Shown here piece after piece: positions 35,965-44,727 of a stretch of 64,000 bases of DNA (positions within the stretch are counted from its first letter, which is position 1; every line of letters begins with the position of its first letter). The position numbers and the translations under genes were made by a program. The stretch is taken from NCBI RefSeq assembly GCF_964253085.1, contig NZ_CAXUQH020000001.1, positions 1,550,001-1,614,000 on the forward strand, read 5' to 3'. The notes beneath the pieces are model-generated. The model saw only the letters and a list, made by a program, of their open reading frames with translations, searched no databases and had not been told where the DNA came from. This DNA comes from Paenibacillus_E sp964253085. Lineage in GTDB: Bacteria > Bacillota > Bacilli > Paenibacillales > NBRC-103111.

Positions 35965-37251
35965 ATGCTGCATCCATTCATGGGAATCAAGGATTGGGAT
36001 CGTATCGGCATGTCCGTAGAGGAATCAGCCAAAACCTTACAACGAATTGCTTATGTCGATCGCCAACTTATGCGAATTGAGGCCGCTCATATGGCGGCTA
36101 GACCCGAATATGAAATAAAAGGAGCACTTGCTCGCTTAAGCTATCAGGACGCGGAGCATCACGATCAATTCCGCAATCGAATTAAGCAGCTGCGGATGAG
36201 CACGGTCGCATTCGATAAATGTCCAGATGCATTACTGAACGAGCTCATGCAAACAGTACTGAATTCAGCGACGACCTTGTGTTTGTTGACGGCACTTTTT
36301 GAAGTCGTGAAGCCTGCGCAAATTGCGGCCATTCATGCCTATAAAGGTAAAGCACAGCCTCTCGTTGATGAACCTACGCTTCATATCATGAAGCATCAGC
36401 TCATTGACCGTGAGGAGCAAATGGACTGGGGGCGCGAGGCGCTTCAATATCTGCTGCAATCCGCATCGGACACGGAGAAGGAACAAGCGCAGCATTGGAG
36501 AATGTATGTGGAACAACTGCTTACAGCTGCTGGCGGAATAACAGGATGGGAAGAGCGTGTTCCTGTGGATTCATCTGTTAGGATCACCACCGAGCCATTT
36601 GCTATGCCGCAAATCAGTACGCGGGACAGTCGTTTTCAGTCACAAGTTGTGAAAATGCAAGGGTTTGCCATCCCTGACAATGAGGAGGGTCGATTCATGA
36701 CGATGATGCTGTCGAGGTATTTCGAGATGTCTCCAGCAGAAGGCGTGGCTTATGTCCATTTCACAACAGAGGGCAAGCCATGGCATTTTTATCGCGATAC
36801 CGCTAGGCATATGTGGGATGAGGTTCGCCACAGCTGGTTCGGCGAGGCGGCACTACGCGTGAAAGGGTACGATGTGTATCAATTCCCGAACTGGACGGGG
36901 TGGTACGATATGACGGCACAGCTGTTTGAGGGGACCGAAGCTTATTCCCACTTGACGATTGCCATAGAGAAAGCAGCGATGAAGTATCCGCCAGGTAAGC
37001 GCGAGGAATGGGAATTCTGCCGCGATATCGCCAAGGATCCGCTCATGACGACGTTTCAAGATTTTGACTGGGCAGATGAGGTTGTGCATGCAGGCTTTGG
37101 ACAGCGTTGGATGATTGAAGATGTTCATGGCGGCGATGCGCGTGCGGCACAGGAAGAAGCTGAGCGAACAGTGAAGAAGCGCGCTGTGTACATGGAGGCG
37201 CATGGTGATCTTAATAAAAATAAACCGGCGGGCAGCCTGGGAGGCTATTAA
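35965..37251 (+). CDS. Ferritin-like metal-binding protein of unknown function
   Basis: 428 aa, cytoplasmic, almost entirely helical. Repeated Glu/His pairs fit a ferritin-like di-metal site: DAEHHDQF near residue 55, HQLIDREEQMDW near 140, DEVRHSWFGEAAL near 290 and DEVVHAGFGQRW near 375. Two such bundles may be fused. No known enzyme name can be given; ferritin-like proteins include oxygenases, peroxidases and stores. The TIM-barrel gene starts 5 nt after its stop, so the two almost certainly act together. Confidence 0.7.
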   Translation: MLHPFMGIKDWDRIGMSVEESAKTLQRIAYVDRQLMRIEAAHMAARPEYEIKGALARLSYQDAEHHDQFRNRIKQLRMSTVAFDKCPDALLNELMQTVLNSATTLCLLTALFEVVKPAQIAAIHAYKGKAQPLVDEPTLHIMKHQLIDREEQMDWGREALQYLLQSASDTEKEQAQHWRMYVEQLLTAAGGITGWEERVPVDSSVRITTEPFAMPQISTRDSRFQSQVVKMQGFAIPDNEEGRFMTMMLSRYFEMSPAEGVAYVHFTTEGKPWHFYRDTARHMWDEVRHSWFGEAALRVKGYDVYQFPNWTGWYDMTAQLFEGTEAYSHLTIAIEKAAMKYPPGKREEWEFCRDIAKDPLMTTFQDFDWADEVVHAGFGQRWMIEDVHGGDARAAQEEAERTVKKRAVYMEAHGDLNKNKPAGSLGGY

Positions 37252-37256
37252 TACGA

Positions 37257-38132
37257 ATGATGGGAAAATTCGATATGACCAGGATCAATGATGGCTCTAA
37301 TCGCCCTCCACGGCTCGAAATTCATCAATCCATGTGGGCGATGATGGGGCTGGGGGAGGAGGGAGATGAGCTTCCGCTGGAGGCAAAGCTGGAGCGGATT
37401 GCAGGCGCAGGCTTTACTGGCATCTTGGCGAGAGTGCCGGAGATAGATGCTAGAGATGAGTGGAAACGATTGCTGAATCAATACAGTCTGAGCTTTGGCT
37501 CACATTGTTTCCCATTCAGCCCGAGTGACTTAACGGCGCATATTCAGCATGCCGCAGATATGGATATGCTGTATGTGAATGGTCAGGTGGCGGACTCTTT
37601 TGTGATAGACGAAGAAGCGATTGATCTGCTAGGTGGACTCGCCGCTGTGTCGGCTGCGAATAGCATGCCATTTTATGTAGAGACGCATCGTGGCAAAATT
37701 ACACAAGACTTAATCCGCACTGCGCAATACGCGCAAGCGCTGCCGAATCTGCGGTTTACGTTGGATATCTCTCACTATGTGCTAGCAGGGGAAATGACGG
37801 AGAAGCAAGAAAAGGCGGAGCCTCTTCTCGATATGGTGCTGCAACGAACATCAGCGATTCATAGCCGTATATCGTCCGGTGAGCAAATTCAAGTCGATGT
37901 TGGTTATTCGGATGCGATGATGGTGCGTTATGAAAAATGGTGGACCCAAGCGATGCGCTATTGGCTGCAGGGGGCTAAGCCCGGCGATGTACTTCCTTTC
38001 GTCTGTGAGCTTGGTCCTGCACCTTATGCAATCAAGGGGCAAAATGGTCGAGAGCTCTCCAATCGGTGGGAGCAAGCCTTGATTTTGAAAAATGTGGCGC
38101 AAGCGTGCTGGAAATGTGTTACAGTAGAGTAA
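37257..38132 (+). CDS. Xylose-isomerase-like TIM-barrel protein
   Basis: 291-aa cytoplasmic protein of the AP-endonuclease-2/sugar isomerase-epimerase superfamily. Metal-ligand candidates are Glu in YVETHRG, Asp-His in LDISHY, and IHSRIS followed by Asp in IQVDVG; SFGSHCFPF resembles the substrate strand. Preceded by GGGAGG. Operon with the ferritin-like gene and 18 nt upstream of the DinB gene. Family members isomerise, epimerise or dehydrate sugars and inositols; the substrate here is unknown. Confidence 0.7.
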   Translation: MMGKFDMTRINDGSNRPPRLEIHQSMWAMMGLGEEGDELPLEAKLERIAGAGFTGILARVPEIDARDEWKRLLNQYSLSFGSHCFPFSPSDLTAHIQHAADMDMLYVNGQVADSFVIDEEAIDLLGGLAAVSAANSMPFYVETHRGKITQDLIRTAQYAQALPNLRFTLDISHYVLAGEMTEKQEKAEPLLDMVLQRTSAIHSRISSGEQIQVDVGYSDAMMVRYEKWWTQAMRYWLQGAKPGDVLPFVCELGPAPYAIKGQNGRELSNRWEQALILKNVAQACWKCVTVE

Positions 38133-38150
38133 AAAGCGAGGATATATCCT

Positions 38151-38627
38151 ATGGAGCTAATCATTCTTAAGCAACTGGATTTTATTCGTCAATTAACCAT
38201 TAAAGCAGTTGTGGGACTATCGGAAAACACAATTGACCACATGCCAGAAGGATTTAATAACAACATCCGATGGAATTTGGGACATATTTACACGGTTCAA
38301 GAGAAGTTTGCTTTTCATTTTGCAGGAGAGCCTCTACAATTACCTGAGAACTTTGATCGGTTATTTGCAAAAGGAACTAAACCAGCAGATTGGAATGAGG
38401 AGCTCCCTTCGCTGGAGGAATTACTTGCATTGCTTGCTGAGCAACCCAAACGGATTCAGCATGTATTGCACGATCGCTTAGATGAACGCGTGGCTAAGCC
38501 ATTTACAACAGGCAGCGGTCTGCTCCTAAATACAATTGGAGAATTCCTAAACTTCACGTTGTATCACGAAGGTATGCACTTTAATACGATAACCTTATTA
38601 AAACGATTTGCAACGCAGCGTCAGTAA
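38151..38627 (+). CDS. DinB/YfiT-family four-helix protein
   Basis: 158 aa, four-helix bundle with the characteristic metal triad His45 (NLGHIY), His139 and His143 (YHEGMH). The DinB superfamily includes bacillithiol and mycothiol transferases as well as proteins of unknown role. Probably the last gene of the 35965-38627 cluster; a strong terminator follows. Confidence 0.8.
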   Translation: MELIILKQLDFIRQLTIKAVVGLSENTIDHMPEGFNNNIRWNLGHIYTVQEKFAFHFAGEPLQLPENFDRLFAKGTKPADWNEELPSLEELLALLAEQPKRIQHVLHDRLDERVAKPFTTGSGLLLNTIGEFLNFTLYHEGMHFNTITLLKRFATQRQ

Positions 38628-38645
38628 TAGAAACTAACTATAAGG

Positions 38646-38682
38646 AAAACCTCTTCGCCTATGCTTATGAAGAGGTTTTTTT
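38646..38682 (+). terminator. Terminator after the DinB gene
   Basis: Arms AACCTCTTC and GAAGAGGTT with a 12-nt loop, then five T. Confidence 0.88.
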
Positions 38683-38690
38683 GTCGATTA

Positions 38691-38699
38691 TGATATAAT
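38691..38699 (+). promoter_or_regulatory. Extended -10 promoter of selO
   Basis: TGATATAAT is a perfect extended -10, 40 nt upstream of the selO ATG and just after the terminator. Confidence 0.55.
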
Positions 38700-38738
38700 T
38701 GGGAAATGAGCATGTTGGAGTAAGAAAGAGGAGATAGG

Positions 38739-40226
38739 ATGACAGATCACATTGCCAAACAAGATACAGGCTGGAACTTTGATAACAGCTATGCACGACT
38801 TCCGCAAACCTTCTTTACGAAGGTTGACCCCACACCTGGGCGCGCACCGAAGTTGATTGTTCTGAATGAGCCATTGGCTGCAACCCTAGGGTTAAACGCT
38901 GAAGCGTTACAAAGCGACGAGGGCATTGCTACGCTCACTGGCAACCATATACCAGAAGGTTCGATACCACTTGCGCAAGCTTATGCAGCTCACCAGTTCG
39001 GGCATTTTAACATGTTAGGGGATGGCCGGGCTATCCTGCTGGGTGAACAGATCACTCCCCAAGGGGAGCGGGTGGATATTCAGCTAAAGGGCTCAGGCAG
39101 AACACCTTACTCCCGTCGAGGCGATGGCCGAGCAGCGCTTGGGCCGATGCTGCGCGAATACATCATTAGCGAAGCGATGGTTGGACTTGGCATTCCAACG
39201 ACGCGCAGCTTAGCTGTTGTTACAACGGGTGATGTTATTTACCGCGAAACTGAACTACCTGGCGCAGTTCTGACACGCATTGCGGCAAGTCATATCCGCG
39301 TGGGTACTTTTCAATATGCTGCACAATATGGCGCCATCGAGGATGTTCAGGCTCTTGCGGATTACACGATACAGAGACATTATCCAGAGGTTGATGCGAA
39401 TGTGAACGGGAGTGAGCAGCGCTACCTTCACTTTCTTCAGGAAGTGATCAAGCGTCAAGCCAAGCTCATTACGAAATGGCAGCTCGTTGGCTTTATTCAT
39501 GGGGTAATGAACACGGACAATATGGCGATAAGCGGAGAAACGATTGATTATGGTCCTTGTGCCTTCATGGATGCCTATGACCCAGCGACGGTGTTCAGTT
39601 CCATCGACACGCATGGCCGCTACGCCTATGGCAATCAACCGCGTATCGCGGTATGGAATCTCGCCAGATTTGCAGAAACCCTTTTGCCGCTGCTGCATGC
39701 TGACGAGGAGCAAGCAATCAAACTAGCCGAGGGTGCCCTGTCCGAATTTTCCGCGACATATCAACAAGCATGGCTCAAGGGAATGAGAGCCAAGCTAGGA
39801 ATCTTTCATGAAGAGCAAGATGACCTTGCGCTGATCGAAGGCTTGCTTAATTTGATGGAGAAGAGCAGTGCGGATTATACGAATACATTCTTAGCATTGA
39901 CGTTTGATAAAATAGAGGAATCAGTCCTGTTCGACACGCCGGAATTTGCCCTTTGGCAGGAACAGTGGCAGGCAAGACTAGGCAGACAACAGGAAGATCA
40001 AACGGCTTCACATCAATTGATGCGCAGCAGCAATCCTGCGGTCATTCCGCGCAACCATCGGGTAGAAGAAGCGCTAGAAGCCGCGGTCGAACATGGTGAC
40101 TACGGCGTGATGGAGCGACTGCTAGCTGTGCTAGCGAATCCCTTCGCACATGCACCTGAACAGGTTGAGTATGCCGCGCTGCCGGAGCCATCTTCCTGTG
40201 CGTACCAAACCTTTTGTGGGACCTGA
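38739..40226 (+). CDS. selO: SelO/YdiU protein adenylyltransferase
   Basis: Pseudokinase-fold enzyme that AMPylates proteins on Ser/Thr/Tyr, associated with oxidative stress. At 495 aa the gene is full length, from FDNSYARLPQTFF to the family's terminal YQTFCGT. Nucleotide-site motifs GSGRTPYSRRGDGRAALGP and HGVMNTDNMAISG with DYGPCAFMD are intact. The bacterial form carries Cys in the C-terminal TFCGT, where animal SelO has selenocysteine nearby. Own promoter, own terminator. Confidence 0.93.
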   Translation: MTDHIAKQDTGWNFDNSYARLPQTFFTKVDPTPGRAPKLIVLNEPLAATLGLNAEALQSDEGIATLTGNHIPEGSIPLAQAYAAHQFGHFNMLGDGRAILLGEQITPQGERVDIQLKGSGRTPYSRRGDGRAALGPMLREYIISEAMVGLGIPTTRSLAVVTTGDVIYRETELPGAVLTRIAASHIRVGTFQYAAQYGAIEDVQALADYTIQRHYPEVDANVNGSEQRYLHFLQEVIKRQAKLITKWQLVGFIHGVMNTDNMAISGETIDYGPCAFMDAYDPATVFSSIDTHGRYAYGNQPRIAVWNLARFAETLLPLLHADEEQAIKLAEGALSEFSATYQQAWLKGMRAKLGIFHEEQDDLALIEGLLNLMEKSSADYTNTFLALTFDKIEESVLFDTPEFALWQEQWQARLGRQQEDQTASHQLMRSSNPAVIPRNHRVEEALEAAVEHGDYGVMERLLAVLANPFAHAPEQVEYAALPEPSSCAYQTFCGT

Positions 40227-40254
40227 GAATCCGAGCCAACGCTCAAAGCTCAAA

Positions 40255-40285
40255 GCCAACTGCCAACTGAGGCGGTTGGCTTTTC
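40255..40285 (+). terminator. Terminator of selO
   Basis: Arms GCCAAC and GTTGGC extended by GCC/GGC across one T-G pair, loop AACTGA, then TTTTC. Confidence 0.8.
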
Positions 40286-40290
40286 TATTT

Positions 40291-40480
40291 AACTGGATTT
40301 CCTCCATCTATTTGAGCCGTAAATCACATATTTAATGAACTAGCTGTATTTACTACAGTTAATCTCGTCATATAATCGCGATTCCTTAAATTCCGCTTAA
40401 AACTACTGGACTTTTTCCATCTATTCCTGAAATCACAGGTAATTCGCCATATTTAACTGTAGATTTTCCATCTAAACATT
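40291..40480 (+). repeat. Array of four dispersed-repeat units
   Basis: Units begin at 40291 (AACTGGATTTCC), 40342 (AGCTGTATTTAC), 40404 (ACTGGACTTTTTCC) and 40455 (AACTGTAGATTTTCC): successive spacings are about 50, 62 and 51 nt. Same family as 6270, 13608 and 29240. The 40227-40881 interval otherwise has terminators, direct repeats and the ssu promoter, but no ORF. Confidence 0.55.
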
Positions 40481-40490
40481 GAGCAGGTAT

Positions 40491-40634
40491 CCTCGCTCCT
40501 TCGAAAAAAAGACTGGATGAGAGGGGGAGGCAGAGCCCTCCTCGATCATTAGAAAAAAGGGGTGAGTAAGCCTCCTCGCTCCTTCAAACACAGACTGGAC
40601 GTAGGGGCGTCCCACTGCCAACTGAGGCGGTTGG
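40491..40634 (+). repeat. Short direct repeats, including a copy of the selO terminator core
   Basis: CCTCGCTCCTTC plus a related GACTGGA tail occurs at 40491 and again at 40574. The 20 bases at 40260-40279 (selO terminator core) recur exactly at 40615-40634. This suggests a local segmental duplication. Confidence 0.6.
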
Positions 40635-40698
40635 TCTTCCTTCTTTGCTACGCTTCATAGGCAGTTGCTTAGGGCAGAATGTTATTTCATAAAAACTA

Positions 40699-40727
40699 TT
40701 GACGAACAACAAGAATGCTGATAAATT
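40699..40727 (+). promoter_or_regulatory. Sigma-A promoter of the ssu operon
   Basis: TTGACG (40699-40704), 17-nt spacer, TAAATT (40722-40727), about 155 nt upstream of ssuA. The transcript would begin near 40734. Confidence 0.55.
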
Positions 40728-40775
40728 AAAACCAAGTAATCTTATCAGAATAATCATGTATCGACCGGACCACCG

Positions 40776-40825
40776 GAGACACAAGCGAAACTTCCATGAA
40801 TGGGGAGTGCTGTGTCTCTTTTTTT
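40776..40825 (+). terminator. Leader terminator ahead of ssuA
   Basis: Arms GAGACACA and TGTGTCTC, extended inside by ACTTCC/GGGAGT, followed by seven T. It lies between the promoter and ssuA, so it probably is an attenuator; a short CCGG/CCGG hairpin precedes it at 40765-40776 and could take part in an alternative fold. Confidence 0.75.
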
Positions 40826-40881
40826 GTATCCAATCGGTGCAAGCTGTAAGCAAACTATATAAGAAATAAGGGGGCTTTATC

Positions 40882-41886
40882 ATGAAAAAAAATCTAATCA
40901 TGAGTTTCGTTTTATCCACTTTGCTAGTTACGGTGTTGAGCGGTTGCGGAGCGGCTTCCAAGTCGACAACGGGTGCAGCTGACACGAAGGCGCCTGCGGC
41001 CACAACGAAATCGGAGAAAAGCACAACACTACGCATTGGCTATCAGAAATACGGCACAGTAAACTTCCTGAAAGCGAACGGGGAGCTAGATAAAGCGTTA
41101 AAAGAAAAAGGCATCACCATTCAATGGACGGAATTTCCAGGTGGTCCTCAACTGCTAGAAGCCATGAACGTTGGCAGCATTGATGTAGGCCATACCGGTG
41201 AAGCGCCACCGATTTTTGCACAGGCTGCAGGGACACCGCTCGTTTACTTGGGGCATGAACCGGCAAGTCCAGCTAGTGAAGCAATCCTGATACCGGAGAA
41301 GTCGGAGATTAAGTCCGTTGCCGAGCTGAAAGGGAAGAAGGTTGCCTTGAATAAAGGTTCTAACGTGCACTATTTGTTAGTGAAGCAGCTCGAAAAAGCT
41401 GGTTTGAAATATGAAGATATTCAAGTTGTTTTCCTTCCACCGGCAGATGCCAGAGCAGCGTTTGAGAAAGGCAGCGTCGATGCGTGGGTCATCTGGGATC
41501 CCTTCTTCTCAGCAGCAGAAACTTCAGCTAAAGCGAAAATTTTGGCAGACGGCAAAGACACCGTTGCCAATCACGAGTTTTATCTAGCAACACGTTCTTA
41601 TGCAGAAAACAATAAAGACACAGTCAAAATCGTATTAGATCAATTGGCCAAAGTAGATACATGGTCCAAAGATCATCCGAAAGAGCTTGCCGAAACGTTG
41701 TCTCCGCAGTTAGGTATTGATGTTCCTTCCCTGGAACGCGCTGCTAAACGCAGATCTTACGGTATTCAACCCATCGATGATGCTTTGATCAGTGAACAAC
41801 AGAAAATTGCTGATACCTTTTTCAAACTAGGTCTAATACCGAAAGAAATTAAAGTGAAAGACGCCGTATTGCCAGCTACGAAATAG
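40882..41886 (+). CDS. ssuA: Aliphatic sulfonate ABC transporter binding lipoprotein
   Basis: Binds alkanesulfonates outside the membrane (334 aa, lipobox VLSGC with lipidated Cys22). GYQKYGTVNFLKANGEL and GSIDVGHTGEAPPIFAQA are SsuA hallmarks. AAGGGGGC precedes the ATG. First gene of ssuA-ssuD-ssuC-ssuB, a sulfur-scavenging operon expected to be on when sulfate or cysteine is scarce; the attenuator-like leader at 40776 may be part of that control. Confidence 0.92.
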   Translation: MKKNLIMSFVLSTLLVTVLSGCGAASKSTTGAADTKAPAATTKSEKSTTLRIGYQKYGTVNFLKANGELDKALKEKGITIQWTEFPGGPQLLEAMNVGSIDVGHTGEAPPIFAQAAGTPLVYLGHEPASPASEAILIPEKSEIKSVAELKGKKVALNKGSNVHYLLVKQLEKAGLKYEDIQVVFLPPADARAAFEKGSVDAWVIWDPFFSAAETSAKAKILADGKDTVANHEFYLATRSYAENNKDTVKIVLDQLAKVDTWSKDHPKELAETLSPQLGIDVPSLERAAKRRSYGIQPIDDALISEQQKIADTFFKLGLIPKEIKVKDAVLPATK

Positions 41887-41924
41887 GTTCGAGCTACTCA
41901 TAAAGAATAAGGGAGACGATGAAG

Positions 41925-43109
41925 ATGGAAGTATTCTGGTTCATTCCGACACACGGAGACAGCAGATACATTGGAACAACGAAAGGGGCACGCGCAGTAG
42001 ATTATGGCTACATGAAGCAGATTGCGCAAGCAGCTGATCAACTAGGCTATGGCGGCGTACTGTTGCCGACGGGCAGATCTTGCGAGGATGCATGGGTAGT
42101 CGCATCTTCGTTGATTCCCGTGACAGAGCGGCTGAAGTTCCTAGTTGCAGTCAGACCGGGCTTAATGTCGCCGACCCTTTCGGCCAGAATGGCTTCCACC
42201 TTCGATCGGTTATCGGATGGTCGCTTATTGATCAACGTCGTCACAGGCGGTGATGCGAAGGAGCTTGAAGCGGAGGGACTCTTTCTGGAGCATGATGCCC
42301 GCTATCAGTTGACCGACGAATTCCTGCACATTTGGCGGAAAGAGCTTGCCGGTGAACAAGTCGATTTCACAGGTGAACATTTGAAAGTCAAAGGCGGGAA
42401 GATTGTTTATCCGCCAATCCAAGCACCATACCCGCCGATCTATTTCGGTGGATCCTCACCAGCTGGGATTGAAGTAGCAGCAGATCATGTCGATGTGTAC
42501 TTAACGTGGGGAGAGCCTCCAGCTCAAGTCGCTGAGAAAATCAAGACAGTTCGCGAAGCTGCGGCGAAGCGAGGCCGCACGGTGAAGTTTGGTATTCGAT
42601 TGCATGTCATCGTACGTGAAACCTCAGAGGAAGCTTGGGCAGATGCCAATCGCCTCATTTCTCATCTGGACGACGAGACCATTGCTTCTGCGCAGAAAAT
42701 ATTCGCAACCATGGACTCTGTTGGCCAACGCCGTATGGCAGAGCTGCACAAGGGTGATCGGACCAAGTTGGAAATTAGTCCTAATCTGTGGGCAGGCATC
42801 GGGCTTGTGCGCGGAGGCGCAGGGACAGCCTTAGTCGGTGATCCGGAGACGGTTGCCGCACGAATGAGAGAGTATGCGGACCTAGGTATTGAGACATTTA
42901 TTTTCTCTGGTTACCCACACTTGGAGGAGGCTTATCGGACAGCGGAGCTGCTGTTCCCGCATTTGCCTTTGAAATCAAATGAGAAACGAACGACCACATC
43001 TGCGAATTACGTAAGTCCGTTTGGGGAACTCATCGCCAACACCGAGTTGCCGAAGCCAGCAAAGGGGGTTCGGTCCGATGAAAGCCAACCTGTCAAAGTC
43101 TCTGGCTAA
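41925..43109 (+). CDS. ssuD: FMNH2-dependent alkanesulfonate monooxygenase
   Basis: Cytoplasmic luciferase-like enzyme that releases sulfite from alkanesulfonates using FMNH2 and O2 (394 aa). The N-terminal FWFIPTHGDSRYIGT, the GRSCEDAWVVASSLIPVT segment and the LINVVTGGD strand are diagnostic. The ATG at 41925 is chosen over 41919 because GGGAGA is eight bases from it. The C-terminal tail is longer than usual by a short Lys/Thr-rich stretch and overlaps ssuC by 32 nt. No flavin reductase gene is visible in the operon. Confidence 0.93.
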   Translation: MEVFWFIPTHGDSRYIGTTKGARAVDYGYMKQIAQAADQLGYGGVLLPTGRSCEDAWVVASSLIPVTERLKFLVAVRPGLMSPTLSARMASTFDRLSDGRLLINVVTGGDAKELEAEGLFLEHDARYQLTDEFLHIWRKELAGEQVDFTGEHLKVKGGKIVYPPIQAPYPPIYFGGSSPAGIEVAADHVDVYLTWGEPPAQVAEKIKTVREAAAKRGRTVKFGIRLHVIVRETSEEAWADANRLISHLDDETIASAQKIFATMDSVGQRRMAELHKGDRTKLEISPNLWAGIGLVRGGAGTALVGDPETVAARMREYADLGIETFIFSGYPHLEEAYRTAELLFPHLPLKSNEKRTTTSANYVSPFGELIANTELPKPAKGVRSDESQPVKVSG

Positions 43110-43860
43110 ACAACTGCTTCCTTGGGCGCTTCCAATTGTACTGATTGTTTTGTGGCAGCTGTTGGGGCAATTTGGGGTCATTTCCACCCGAATTCTATCT
43201 ACACCTTCAGCTGTATTCGCAGCTGGTGTTCATTTGGCAGAGAAAGGGACCTTGTTTACGTATATCGGTGCCAGCTCCAAACGAGCATTTATCGGCTTTG
43301 CGATTGGCGGCAGTATCGGATTTGCCCTAGGTTTAATTAATGGACTCTTTCCTATCCTTGAAAAGGTGACGGACACATCCGTACAAATGCTGCGGAATAT
43401 CCCTCATCTAGCGATGATTCCTTTGGTCATCCTCTGGTTTGGTATTGGTGAAGAAGGTAAGCTCTTCTTAGTTGCATTAGGTGTGTTCTTCCCGATTTAT
43501 TTAAATACGTTCCACGGTATTCGATCCGTTGATCCGGGTTTAATCGAAATGGGGCGTGTATATGGGCTTCGCCATTTTCATTTGTTCCGCAAAATCATTA
43601 TTCCCGGTGCGCTGCCCTCCATTTTGGTTGGGGTTCGCTTTTCACTAGGTATTATGTGGATAACTTTAATCGTGGCCGAAACGATTTCGTCCAGTTCAGG
43701 GATTGGCTATATGGCGATGAATGCTAGAGAATTTTTGCAAATGGATGTTGTGATTCTAAGTATTATCGTCTATGCCCTACTAGGCAAAATATCCGACTAT
43801 ATAGCGAAGCTTCTGGAACACGCATGGCTGCAATGGCATCCTAATTTCTTGAAACCATAA
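43078..43860 (+). CDS. ssuC: Sulfonate ABC transporter permease
   Basis: Integral membrane subunit, 260 aa, with six helices and the permease loop EMGRVYGLRHFHLFRKIIIP. The ATG at 43078 has GGGGG eight bases upstream and begins with the usual basic N-terminus; an upstream TTG in frame at 43021 is within ssuD and unlikely. Start lies inside ssuD, so translation is probably coupled. Confidence 0.9.
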   Translation: MKANLSKSLAKQLLPWALPIVLIVLWQLLGQFGVISTRILSTPSAVFAAGVHLAEKGTLFTYIGASSKRAFIGFAIGGSIGFALGLINGLFPILEKVTDTSVQMLRNIPHLAMIPLVILWFGIGEEGKLFLVALGVFFPIYLNTFHGIRSVDPGLIEMGRVYGLRHFHLFRKIIIPGALPSILVGVRFSLGIMWITLIVAETISSSSGIGYMAMNAREFLQMDVVILSIIVYALLGKISDYIAKLLEHAWLQWHPNFLKP

Positions 43861-43875
43861 AGGAGAGTGAGCACG

Positions 43876-44655
43876 ATGGCGGAAGGTAAAGGCATTCGAT
43901 TGCAAGTGAAGCAGGCCGCGAAAGTTTTTGGCCAAAAGCAAGTGCTGCAAGGTGTAGAGTTGGATGTAGCACCTGGCGAGTTTATCGCGATTGTCGGTCG
44001 AAGCGGCTGCGGCAAAAGCACACTGCTGCGCTTAATCGCCGGGCTGGATAAGCCCTCGAGCGGCCAAATCGAGGTCGATGGCCAGACGCTCAAAGGCATC
44101 CATTCTGAAACACGTGTGTTGTTTCAGGATGCTCGCCTGCTTCCTTGGAAACGCGTGCTCGCGAATGTTCAGGTTGGCGTGAGAGATGGCTCGCGCTGGA
44201 GAGCTGAGGAGGTTCTTGCGCAAGTAGGTCTTGCGGACAGAACGAATGAATGGCCGGGGGTTCTATCTGGGGGGCAACGCCAACGCGTTGCTCTGGCCCG
44301 TGCTTTGGCTGGGCAGCCTCGCCTGCTGCTGTTGGATGAGCCGCTCGGCGCGCTCGATGCGTTGACCCGCATTGAGATGCAGCAGCTCATTGAGCGGCTG
44401 TGGTATCAGCAGAAGTTTACGGCGCTGCTCGTTACGCATGATGTCTCGGAAGCCGTTCAGCTGGCGGATCGTGTTATTTTAATCGAAGAGGGGCAAATCG
44501 CCCTCGATGTGAAAATCACACTCCCACGCCCTCGCGTGCGGGACAGCGGGTTTGCTTATTTTGAACAGTTGATTCTGGATCGCATATTGGTGAAGGAGCA
44601 GAATCCTGCCCTAGGGGATATTACAGCAAATAACAAATACGCGTATTCAATCTAG
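43876..44655 (+). CDS. ssuB: Sulfonate ABC transporter ATPase
   Basis: ATPase subunit, 259 aa. Walker A GRSGCGKST, signature LSGGQRQR, Walker B LLLLDEP with D-loop GALDALTR and switch His in VTHDVSEA. FQDARLLPWKRVLANVQVG is typical of SsuB/TauB. The ATG at 43876 is favoured over GTG 43867 because AAAGGAGAG lies just upstream of both and is better spaced from the ATG. Last gene of the operon. Confidence 0.92.
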   Translation: MAEGKGIRLQVKQAAKVFGQKQVLQGVELDVAPGEFIAIVGRSGCGKSTLLRLIAGLDKPSSGQIEVDGQTLKGIHSETRVLFQDARLLPWKRVLANVQVGVRDGSRWRAEEVLAQVGLADRTNEWPGVLSGGQRQRVALARALAGQPRLLLLDEPLGALDALTRIEMQQLIERLWYQQKFTALLVTHDVSEAVQLADRVILIEEGQIALDVKITLPRPRVRDSGFAYFEQLILDRILVKEQNPALGDITANNKYAYSI

Positions 44656-44666
44656 CATTTGCAAAC

Positions 44667-44710
44667 AAAAAGCACTCCAAAGCGGTATGACTGCCTTTGA
44701 AGTGCTTTTC
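44667..44710. terminator. Bidirectional terminator between ssuB and the flippase gene
   Basis: Arms AAAAGCACT plus CAAAG and CTTTG plus AAGTGCTTTT around a 12-nt loop; A-run and T-run on the two sides let it end both convergent transcripts. Confidence 0.85.
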
Positions 44711-44727
44711 TGCATGTAACCCTATAT

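Noticed and set aside
40741..40800. SAM-I riboswitch ahead of ssuA
   Set aside because: CTTATCA is present as at the 5' end of S-box leaders, but the conserved GAGGGA and GGCAACC core elements are missing.
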